From contig PKYZ01000614.1 of the NCBI GenBank assembly GCA_003132865.1, positions 10,950 through 16,050 on the forward strand: a DNA stretch of 5,101 bases, read 5' to 3'. Of the stretch, positions 1 through 5,101 are shown one piece after another (the stretch's first letter is position 1; each line of letters starts with the position of its first letter). The position numbers and the translations under genes were made by a program. Under the pieces are notes generated by a model. That model was not told where the DNA came from. It saw only the letters and a program-made list of their open reading frames with translations, and did not search any database. Origin of the DNA: Bryobacterales bacterium (lineage in GTDB: Bacteria; Acidobacteriota; Terriglobia; Bryobacterales; Bryobacteraceae).

Positions 1-11
1 AGCACGAACAG

Positions 12-49
12 GCCGACGTGGACGTCGGCGGCAGGACTGGAGTCCTGCC
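12..49. repeat. Twin palindromes with GG centres (REP-like, putative dispersed repeat)
   Basis: Two perfect inverted repeats lie side by side. The first has 8-bp arms, GCCGACGT at 12-19 and ACGTCGGC at 22-29. The second has 9-bp arms, GGCAGGACT at 30-38 and AGTCCTGCC at 41-49. Each has a two-base GG centre and there is no base between them. They begin 9 bp past the stop codon of the minus-strand PQQ gene, so they could form RNA structure at its 3' end. No T-run follows in that direction, so a classical intrinsic terminator is not supported. The form resembles bacterial REP-type elements. That it is dispersed in the genome is inference, since only one copy is visible here. Confidence 0.6.
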
Positions 50-57
50 CCACAGAT

Positions 58-1263
58 TCACTTCTTCACGTTGTAGCAAAACAAATTGTCCTGTTCCCGC
101 AGATAGAGCTTCCCGTTCGCAATCACCGGCTGGCTCCACGTTGGGAACCCGCCCTTGGGAATCTCGAATCGCGATATCTCGTGGTAGCCCGCCGGAGTGG
201 CGTCCACCAGCCCCACCACGCCCTCTTCACCCAGCGCATACAAGTGCCGGTCCGCGTAAATCAGCGAGCCTTTGCCGACGCTGCGGTCGCGCCACGCCAC
301 CTCGCCGGTCTCGAATTTCATGGCCGTCAGAATGCTGCTGGAGAATCCGTACAAATAGTCGCCCACCAGCACCGAAGTGCTGTAATGGTTCTGCATGTTG
401 CGATTGAAATACACCTCCGAGGCGTCGTTGCCGGCGCCGGCCTTCAGCAACACGCAACCCGTGCCATAGTTCGACGAGAGGAAGATCTCGCCGCCATGCA
501 CGATCGGCGTGGCGATGTTGGCCGTGCCATTGGCCACCCGCTCGTACCTCCACTGCAGCTTGCCGCTGGCCAGGTCCAGGCCCATGGCCGCATCGGCCGT
601 GAAAACCACCACTCTGCGGGAACCTCCCGCGTCGTACGCCATCGGCGACGAATAGGCGGCCGAGTCGCTTTGCGACTGCCACAGCAGCTTGCCGCTCATC
701 TTGTCGAGCGCCACGACGGCGGCGCCGGACCCGCCAGGCGTCACGATGACGCGGTCTCCATCCACCAGCGGCGATTCACTGATCCCCCACTGCGGGACCC
801 GGCCGTGGAAGTGGTCCACGATGTTGAAGCCCCAGATGCGTTTGCCCGTAGCCGTCTCCAGACACACCAGCATGCCGTCGGCCGCCAGAGCGTACACGCG
901 ATCGCCATCCACGGTGGGCGTACCGCGCGGCCCATCTCCTTTCGATTCCCTGAACGGGATGCCTGCGTGCGCACGCCACAATTGCTTGCCCGTGTTGGCG
1001 TCGAACGCCAGTACGAACTCTTCGTCGGCATGCTGGCCTTGAATGAAAAGCCGGCCGCCGGCAATTGCGGCGGACGAGTAGCCCTCGCCCAGCCCCTGTA
1101 TCTTCCAGACCAGCGGCGGCCCGCCCTTGGGCCAAGCGTCGAGCAGTCCGGTCTCCGACGAGATTCCATCGCGGTTCGGCCCGCGCCACTGCGGCCAGTC
1201 GGCGGCCCAGGCTAGTGTGCCGAAAAATAAGCAGAGGAGAGGAGCGATTCTCGATCCCAGCAT
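58..1263 (-). CDS. Exported PQQ-binding-like beta-propeller repeat protein (BamB/quinoprotein-dehydrogenase-like fold)
   Basis: This is a complete 401-residue protein. Residues 1-20 form a signal peptide (Arg5, then a hydrophobic stretch, cleavage probably after A-W-A at 20), so the product is exported. The mature protein opens with DWPQWRGPNRDG at 22-33, a signature of a large PQQ-like propeller family in Acidobacteriota and Planctomycetota. Blade motifs of the D-x-x-T/S-G-K-x-x-W type recur at about 85-96, 133-144, 184-195, 228-238 and 313-324, and a final blade strand at about 376-400 probably closes the ring. I see no separate catalytic domain and no cytochrome c CxxCH motif, so a quinoprotein dehydrogenase role is not supported. 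It may be a scaffold or binding propeller, with unknown ligand. No strong Shine-Dalgarno precedes the start at 1263, but that ATG sits exactly at the signal peptide. It is a paralogue of the plus-strand gene beginning at 3455. Confidence 0.92.
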   Translation of the reverse strand: MLGSRIAPLLCLFFGTLAWAADWPQWRGPNRDGISSETGLLDAWPKGGPPLVWKIQGLGEGYSSAAIAGGRLFIQGQHADEEFVLAFDANTGKQLWRAHAGIPFRESKGDGPRGTPTVDGDRVYALAADGMLVCLETATGKRIWGFNIVDHFHGRVPQWGISESPLVDGDRVIVTPGGSGAAVVALDKMSGKLLWQSQSDSAAYSSPMAYDAGGSRRVVVFTADAAMGLDLASGKLQWRYERVANGTANIATPIVHGGEIFLSSNYGTGCVLLKAGAGNDASEVYFNRNMQNHYSTSVLVGDYLYGFSSSILTAMKFETGEVAWRDRSVGKGSLIYADRHLYALGEEGVVGLVDATPAGYHEISRFEIPKGGFPTWSQPVIANGKLYLREQDNLFCYNVKK

Positions 1264-1384
1264 GTGGAAAGGTTACCACGTGCGGGGCGTGTGGCGCAGT
1301 GGGGTTTGGCTGGGGCTTGCGCAGGCGCTAAGGCACGCCGTCGCTCGCTTCCCCGGCGCTAGATAGTACAACAGAAGGGGGACG

Positions 1385-2205
1385 TTATGCTTGACTCCGC
1401 TCGATCTCCAGCCGATAGTGGTTGGGCACACGGACTGCCCGTTTGACAGGTAGGTCAGGGATGTGCGTCTTCACGATTGCGTTGATGGCATCGTAGTCAG
1501 CTTGATAGCCTGCGATGACGGATTTCAACGCACCGCTCGGAAGGGCGAAAAAGTCAATCCTGCACCCGCAGACTACTGAGGACTGGGGCGTTGGGCACGC
1601 TTATGAGGCGGAATTCCCTTTCGTACCCCCAGGCCTCTGCCTTGGTCAATATCATCTCTATCGTCCGGTCTTGCTGGGCTTCGAATTCATGTGGAATCCA
1701 CAGGGGATAATTCCGAGGCATAGAGAACTTGCAGAGCCTTAGCGAAGGATCATTGTCTACACCGAATTCCAGGCAAACACCGTGATGATTTTCAGCGTAG
1801 TGCGACCACATCAAAGTGGAAGTGGGATCGCGCGTCAGGCAGCAAATCCGCCGCTTGGACACCATGCGTTGAATATCCTTCGATAGATCGTCCATGAACT
1901 TGGCCTGCTCCTTCGGGTCGTTCCGCAGCCTGGCCTCCCACCTCTGTTTCAGGTCCGGGCGCAAAGGTTCCTTGGCCTGCCGGTGAAACCACGCCATTAC
2001 CTTCTGGAAACCTCAGGATCTTGAAGGCACCGGCTGTCAAGACACGGCCTGCAATCCCACGGGTCATTCAGGTTCGCGGGGTTCGAACAATGGATCTTCC
2101 GGTTACGCAGCGTTGTCGACAGGTAGTCGGGGTTGAACCTCTCGTAATGATAAAGCCGCTTGATGCCCAATTGCCGTGCGAACTTCGGGTATGCGCTTCG
2201 CTCAT
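1385..2205 (-). pseudogene. DUF2971-family protein gene, split by single-base frameshifts
   Basis: Three consecutive reading frames together give one DUF2971-like protein of about 270 residues, the usual family size. The N-terminal part (about 2170 to 2003) reads KRLYHYERFNPDYL and then NPANLNDPWDC, matching the family's N-terminal Y-x-Y and N-D-P-W/F-D motifs. The middle part (1997 to 1557) carries ICCLTRDPTSTLMWSHYAE, GVCLEFGVD and WGYEREFRLI, the core hallmarks. The C-terminal part (1555 to 1385) reads FFALPSGALKSVIAGY and ends LEIERSQA. The first junction, near 2000-2005, needs one extra base (AA to AAA). The second, at 1556-1557, needs one base removed. The start is unclear. ATG at 2205 begins M-S-E-A but is one base out of frame with what follows, giving a possible third indel. 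The in-frame alternative is TTG at 2170, and an in-frame stop lies at 2210-2212. The family has no established function. Disruption is likely, though sequence error is not excluded. Confidence 0.8.
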
Positions 2206-2309
2206 GCCCTCATCGTAGCCTCATGCCGTTCGCAGTGCTCCTGCAACTAGGCTGATGGTACATGCCCCGACCGCAATTCTTGTGGGTGCTCATGGTAGGA
2301 TGTGGGCGA

Positions 2310-2570
2310 ATGCCGGAGATCAGCCGCTTTTTTGGCATCTTGATTCGAATGTATTTCGACGACCACAATCCACCGCACTTCCACGCGATCTATGCTGGGA
2401 ATGAGGCGGAGATCGCGATCGAGCCTATCGAGACCCTTGAGGGCAGGCTTCCGGCCCGCGCGGCGTCAATGGTGTTCGAATGGGCTGCGCTACATCAGCG
2501 CGAACTGCTGAGGAACTGGCACCGCCTGCACAACGAGCAGCCTGCTGAGAGGATTAGGCCTTTGGAATAG
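2310..2570 (+). CDS. DUF4160 domain-containing protein
   Basis: This is a small 86-residue protein. It begins MPEISRFFGILIRMYFDDHN, followed by PPHFHA, the DUF4160 hallmark with His19, His23 and His25. The middle has E-A-E-I-A-I-E-P-I and L-E-G-R-L-P-A-R-A, then the conserved F-E-W-A-A-L-H helix and E-L-L-x-N-W at 66-70. Length is normal for the family. The frame is open back to an ATG at 2262, which would add 16 residues. I chose 2310 because MPEISRFFGI is the typical family N-terminus and AGGA at 2297-2300 lies 9 bases upstream. The DUF2442 gene starts 9 bases after the stop, so the two are probably co-transcribed. The family has no proven activity that I know of. The clustered histidines could bind metal or nucleic acid, but that is speculation. 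Confidence 0.9.
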   Translation: MPEISRFFGILIRMYFDDHNPPHFHAIYAGNEAEIAIEPIETLEGRLPARAASMVFEWAALHQRELLRNWHRLHNEQPAERIRPLE

Positions 2571-2573
2571 GAG
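2570..2573 (+). promoter_or_regulatory. Ribosome binding site GGAG deciding the DUF2442 start
   Basis: GGAG overlaps the last base of the DUF4160 stop codon. It is 6 bases from the ATG at 2580 but directly abuts the earlier in-frame ATG at 2574. Normal spacing therefore favours 2580. The overlap with the upstream stop suggests translational coupling of the pair. Confidence 0.6.
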
Positions 2574-2579
2574 ATGATT

Positions 2580-2852
2580 ATGCTTCCACGCATAAAGGGT
2601 GTCCGGCACGCCGGAGAGTACCGCCTGGCGTTGAGTTTCACCGACGGAACTACGAGCGAGGTCGACCTGAGAGGGCGGATTGCCGGCCGCGGCGGGGTCT
2701 TCGTTCCACTGCAGGACATTGAATTCTTCAGACAGGTCCGGGTGGACGCCGAAGTGGGGACGATCGTCTGGCCCAATGGAGTCGACTTCTGCCCTGATGT
2801 TCTGTACAGCCTCGCTACAGGGAAACCGGTTGGGGTTCCGGAGCCAGCTTGA
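2580..2852 (+). CDS. DUF2442 domain-containing protein
   Basis: This is a 90-residue protein from ATG 2580 (92 residues if ATG 2574 is used). It shows the DUF2442 pattern in order: an N-terminal P-R-I-K-G-V strand, L-A-L-S-F-T-D-G-T followed by E-V-D-L at about 17-30, a glycine-rich link, F-V-P-L-Q-D at 41-46, F-F-R-Q-V-R-V-D at 49-56, then G-T-I-V-W-P-N-G-V-D-F-C-P-D-V-L-Y at 60-76. The last block is the strongest family signature. The protein is complete and ends shortly after the domain, so there is no added helix-turn-helix region. It sits directly behind the DUF4160 gene. The two families often occur as adjacent small genes, and a toxin-antitoxin-like or partner-protein relationship has been suspected on that basis. 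I know of no demonstration. Both genes look intact although their neighbours are decayed. Confidence 0.9.
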   Translation: MLPRIKGVRHAGEYRLALSFTDGTTSEVDLRGRIAGRGGVFVPLQDIEFFRQVRVDAEVGTIVWPNGVDFCPDVLYSLATGKPVGVPEPA

Positions 2853-2985
2853 GGCAAGAGCCGGCCGGCGGGCAATTGCGGCGGATGGCTGCAAAGATCA
2901 CCAAGACGGCGCATGCGGCGCACCGTCGTCAGGCGTCGCAACCGCTCCACACAGAGACGGCCGTCGAGACGCGAGCCCAGCACCC

Positions 2986-3232
2986 ATGGTCAAATTAAAT
3001 GTGCGTGAAATCGCGATCTCTCGATTCAAGGCCACCTGCCTGGCGGTTCTGGAGGACGTGCGGCGGACCCGCAGACCCGTTCGGGTCACTCGTTTTGCAA
3101 ACCCGTTGCCGATGTATTCCCCTCCAACGTGTTACCCAAGCAGTGCTGGCTCGGCCGCATGAGGGTTCACTCGAAACCTCGGGAGACATCGTCAAACCGG
3201 TCCGCGCTTTCGAGCGGTGGACCGTTCGCTAA
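2986..3232 (+). pseudogene. Phd/YefM-type antitoxin gene relic (two single-base losses)
   Basis: Translation across three frames gives an antitoxin of about 82 residues, the normal size for the family. Frame one from ATG 2986 reads MVKLNVREIAISRFKATCLA, then V-L-E-D-V-R-R-T and P-V-R-V-T-R-F. This is the typical DNA-binding Phd N-terminal half, with its F-K-A-T/R-C-L-A-L/V-L-E-E/D-V signature. At about 3096-3097 a missing base (expected GGC for glycine) shifts to frame two: KPVADVFPSNVLP, then W-L-G-R-M. At about 3162-3165 a second missing base (GGG for an expected GGGG) shifts to frame three: GSLETSGDIVKPV, ending in A-F-E-R-W-T-V-R and TAA at 3230-3232. The W-L-G...G-D-I-V-x-P-V tail is the usual toxin-contacting end of antitoxins paired with PIN toxins. 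The uncorrected frame would keep the N-terminal DNA-binding half, so some operator binding could remain. No convincing Shine-Dalgarno is visible. Confidence 0.78.
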
Positions 3233-3234
3233 CC

Positions 3235-3443
3235 ATGCAACTGCTGCTCGATACGCACATCTGGATGTGGGCACTTCGTTCTCTGGAGAGTCTCGGCCAT
3301 GCCGCCCGCTCCGCCTTGACCCGATGCGGATGGAAGCCAGGAGTCAGGAGGAGCCAGGAGTCAGAAGGCCAAGCGCGCTTGTCGGCGTATATGAGCTAAC
3401 GATCGCCCTTCCCGCGCGTCCGATCAAATCCGGGTATCCTTAG
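3235..3443 (+). pseudogene. PIN-domain (VapC-like) toxin gene, 5' fragment, degenerate
   Basis: An ATG two bases after the antitoxin stop starts MQLLLDTHIWMWAL, followed by S-L-E-S-L-G-H-A-A-R-S-A-L-T. This is the N-terminus of a PIN-domain endoribonuclease, with the first catalytic aspartate at Asp6 in L-L-L-D-T-H. Similarity in this frame stops at about 3321. The frame then runs through a repeat at 3335-3368 and ends at TAA 3397-3399, giving 54 residues instead of about 125-135. In another frame, 3387-3407 reads V-Y-E-L-T-I-A. This weakly resembles the PIN V-W-E-L/I-T/A-I motif with the second acidic residue, so a remnant may continue to the TAG at 3441-3443. The two remaining acidic catalytic positions and the rest of the domain are absent before the next gene at 3455. 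The toxin is therefore almost certainly inactive, and it matches the decayed antitoxin directly upstream. Confidence 0.75.
3335..3368 (+). repeat. Tandem 17-bp repeat built from AGYCAGR heptamers
   Basis: Two adjacent 17-bp copies differ at one base: AGCCAGGAGTCAGGAGG at 3335-3351 and AGCCAGGAGTCAGAAGG at 3352-3368. Each copy is two heptamers of the form AGYCAGR plus AGG. The array lies inside the PIN toxin relic, exactly where similarity to the family breaks off. It resembles short tandem heptamer repeats dispersed in some bacterial genomes, but dispersal cannot be judged from one site. Confidence 0.75.
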
Positions 3444-3447
3444 AGGA
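3442..3447 (+). promoter_or_regulatory. Ribosome binding site AGAGGA for the second PQQ propeller gene
   Basis: AGAGGA lies 7 bases upstream of the ATG at 3455 and 10 bases upstream of a second in-frame ATG at 3458. The spacing favours 3455. It overlaps the stop codon that closes the shifted frame of the toxin relic. Confidence 0.6.
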
Positions 3448-3454
3448 AACACTC

Positions 3455-5101
3455 ATGATGCGACGCTGCGCACTCCTCCTCCTCTGCTTTTCATCCGTCA
3501 CCCTCGCCCAACAAACCGGCGCGGTGGGCGACTGGCCGGACTGGCGCGGGCCCGATCGCGACGGCATCTCCCGTGAGAAAGGCCTGCCCGAAAAATGGTC
3601 GCTCGATGGCCAGGGCCTCGCTTGGAAGGCGCCCTACGGAGGCCGCTCCACCCCCGTCGTGCTCGGCGATCACCTATACCTCGAAAACGCCGCCGGCGCG
3701 CGCGAGACCGAGCAGGAGCGCCTCATGTGCTTCAACGCCGACACCGGCAAGCTGCTGTGGGAGTATAAGTTCACGCTGTATCAAAGCGACGTGCCGGCGC
3801 ATCGCGTGGGCTGGGCCTCGCCGGTCGCCGACCCCGAAACCGGCAACGTCTACAGCTTCGGCGTCAACAACCTGCTCACCGCGCTCACCAAAGACGGCCA
3901 GAAGTTGTGGGAGCGCTCCATCACCGAAGAGTTCTCGCCCTTCACTACACACGGCGGCCGCACCGTTTCGCCGACGATCGACGGCAACCTGGTGATCGTC
4001 TCGACGCCCACATCCACTTGGGGCATGCAGGCCAACCGCGCGCAGCGCTTCATCGCGCTCGATAAGCGCACAGGCGACATCATATGGATCAGCACACCGG
4101 GCGGGCGTCCGTACGATACCAGTTATGGCCCGATGAATATCGTCACCGTCGACGGAACGCGCCTGCTGTTGACCGGCGGGGCCGATGGCGCCGCGCTGGC
4201 CATGAAGCCGCAGACCGGAGAACCTGTCTTCAGCCTGGTGATCGCCAAGCGCGGCCTCAACACTGGCATCGTGGTGAATGGCAAATACGCCATCGCCTCC
4301 CACGGCGACGAAAACCTGGACAGCAACGAGATGGGCATGATCCTGGCCTTCGACGCCACCCGCAAAGGCAAGCTCGGCAAGGATGCCATCAAGTGGTCGG
4401 TCCCCGGATTCGTGGGCGGCTTCTCCTCGCCGGTCATCGATGGAGACCGCATCTACCAGGCCGACAACAACGGGAGCCTTTTTGCTTTCGATGTCGAAAC
4501 GGGCCACGAGCTTTGGAAGCAGAACCTGGGCACCGTGCAGAAAGCGTCGACCGTGTTTGCCGATGGCAAGATCTATATCGGCAGCGAGAGCGGCAAGTTC
4601 TTCATCCTGCGGCCGCATGCGGACCGCTGCGAGGTTTTGAGCGAAGTCGAACTGCCGCTTAGCGAAAACGGGATTGTGTCGCAGAAGATTCCCGAGCCGG
4701 TAGTGGCCGCGGCGGCGGTGGCCCGCGGGCGCATCTACTTCGTGTCGAGCGACACCTTGTACGCCATCGGTCCAAAGAAAACGGCGGGGCATCCCTGGAA
4801 GCCGGTGGTCGAGACGATGGAGCCCGGGCGAGGCGATCCGGCCTGGGTGCAAGTGGAGCCGACCGAGTTGGTGCTGAAGCCCGGACAGACGGTGGAGTTG
4901 CATGCGCGCCTGTTCGATGCGGCGGGCCGGTACCTGCGCGAAGAGAAGTCTGCCGTCTGGTCGCTCGATCACCTCAAGGGGACCGTCGCCGATGGCAAGT
5001 TCGAAGTGGCGGCCGATCCCGTCGGCCAGGCGGGATTGATCAAAGCGACCGTGGGTGGCCTGACCGGAGAGGCGCGCGCGCGCGGGATCCCGCCGCTGCC
5101 C
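3455..5101 (+). CDS. Exported PQQ-binding-like beta-propeller protein with C-terminal Ig-like region (3' end outside window)
   Basis: The frame is open for 549 codons from ATG 3455 to the last base, with no stop. Residues 1-18 are a signal peptide (Arg3-Arg4, a leucine-rich core, cleavage likely at T-L-A before Q-Q). The mature part carries DWPDWRGPDRDGIS at 26-39, the same signature as the minus-strand propeller. PQQ-type blade motifs lie at about 91-102 (MCFNADTGKLLW), 143-152, 199-211 (FIALDKRTGDIIW) and 343-354 (FAFDVETGHELW), with further blades up to about 450. From about 464 the sequence changes to an Ig/Big-like beta domain: V-E-P-T-E-L-V-L-K-P-G-Q-T-V-E-L, W-S-L at 514-516, then G-T-V-A-D-G-K-F. 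It ends at I-P-P-L-P. In similar Acidobacteriota proteins I expect another C-terminal domain after this point, possibly concanavalin-like, but it is not visible. No CxxCH heme motif is seen. An extracytoplasmic binding or scaffold role is likely, and the substrate is unknown. Confidence 0.92.
   Translation, partial: MMRRCALLLLCFSSVTLAQQTGAVGDWPDWRGPDRDGISREKGLPEKWSLDGQGLAWKAPYGGRSTPVVLGDHLYLENAAGARETEQERLMCFNADTGKLLWEYKFTLYQSDVPAHRVGWASPVADPETGNVYSFGVNNLLTALTKDGQKLWERSITEEFSPFTTHGGRTVSPTIDGNLVIVSTPTSTWGMQANRAQRFIALDKRTGDIIWISTPGGRPYDTSYGPMNIVTVDGTRLLLTGGADGAALAMKPQTGEPVFSLVIAKRGLNTGIVVNGKYAIASHGDENLDSNEMGMILAFDATRKGKLGKDAIKWSVPGFVGGFSSPVIDGDRIYQADNNGSLFAFDVETGHELWKQNLGTVQKASTVFADGKIYIGSESGKFFILRPHADRCEVLSEVELPLSENGIVSQKIPEPVVAAAAVARGRIYFVSSDTLYAIGPKKTAGHPWKPVVETMEPGRGDPAWVQVEPTELVLKPGQTVELHARLFDAAGRYLREEKSAVWSLDHLKGTVADGKFEVAADPVGQAGLIKATVGGLTGEARARGIPPLP

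Noticed and set aside
181..1215. 344-codon open frame on the plus strand opposite the first PQQ gene
   Set aside because: It has no recognisable domain and a histidine/arginine-rich shadow composition. The minus-strand frame has a signal peptide and five blade motifs.
1340..1375. Possible minus-strand promoter (TACTAT-like -10) and a 7-bp direct repeat GGCGCTA at 1324 and 1355 in the gap between the PQQ and DUF2971 genes
   Set aside because: No convincing -35 element is present, it would lie about 100 bases from the PQQ start, and a 7-bp repeat is within chance expectation.
2490..2983. Two overlapping minus-strand open frames across the DUF2442 gene and the following gap
   Set aside because: They overlap the well-supported DUF4160-DUF2442 pair and show no family features.
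2885..2998. Possible 37-residue small gene (M-A-A-K-I-T-K-T) in the gap before the antitoxin relic
   Set aside because: It has no Shine-Dalgarno, overlaps the antitoxin start and shows no recognisable similarity. It fits a chance open frame.
4084..4662. 192-codon plus-strand frame inside the second PQQ gene
   Set aside because: It is an out-of-frame shadow rich in R and Q. The PQQ frame is continuous through the whole stretch.
3674..4972. 432-codon open frame on the minus strand, antisense to the second PQQ gene
   Set aside because: It is low-complexity in protein terms (rich in R, H, A, G), lacks recognisable motifs, and mirrors a plus-strand gene with clear signal peptide and blade motifs. 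Such antisense frames are common in GC-rich DNA.
5072..5084. GC dinucleotide run near the right edge
   Set aside because: It encodes A-R-A-R in a frame that stays open to the expected I-P-P-L-P, so no slippage event is indicated.
1..5101. CRISPR arrays, tRNA or rRNA genes, and complete insertion sequences
   Set aside because: I saw no spaced direct-repeat array, no cloverleaf-like or ribosomal sequence, and no transposase motifs on either strand.

Overview
The window looks like chromosomal DNA from a GC-rich soil bacterium. The two long flanking genes encode secreted PQQ-type beta-propeller proteins whose mature proteins open with a D-W-P-x-W-R-G-P-x-R-D-G signature. Such proteins are abundant in Acidobacteriota (Bryobacterales/Solibacter-like) and some Planctomycetota. 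I favour Acidobacteriota, but this is inference from protein style and cannot be proven from 5.1 kb.

Layout. Positions 12-49 hold two back-to-back palindromes. Positions 58-1263 (minus strand) hold a complete exported PQQ beta-propeller gene. Positions 1385-2205 (minus) hold a DUF2971-family gene that can be read end to end only by crossing at least two single-base frameshifts. Positions 2310-2570 and 2580-2852 (plus) hold an intact, tightly spaced DUF4160-DUF2442 gene pair. Positions 2986-3232 (plus) hold a relic of a Phd/YefM-type antitoxin gene with two single-base losses. Positions 3235 to about 3443 (plus) hold the relic of its partner, the 5' part of a PIN-domain (VapC-like) toxin gene interrupted by a heptamer-based repeat. 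From 3455 to the right edge (plus) runs a second exported PQQ beta-propeller gene with a C-terminal Ig-like region. It is open for 549 codons and continues beyond the window.

Interpretation. The two PQQ genes are divergently oriented, apparently intact paralogues. Between them lies about 2 kb of accessory DNA made of small toxin-antitoxin-like and unknown-function genes, most of them decayed. The five or more apparent indels fall in about 1.2 kb of relic coding sequence, with none in about 3.4 kb of flanking and interleaved intact coding sequence. This favours real gene decay over uniformly poor sequence. The intact DUF4160-DUF2442 pair inside the decayed segment is the best candidate here for a still-selected, poorly characterised two-gene module. 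I do not see a clear new multi-gene system.
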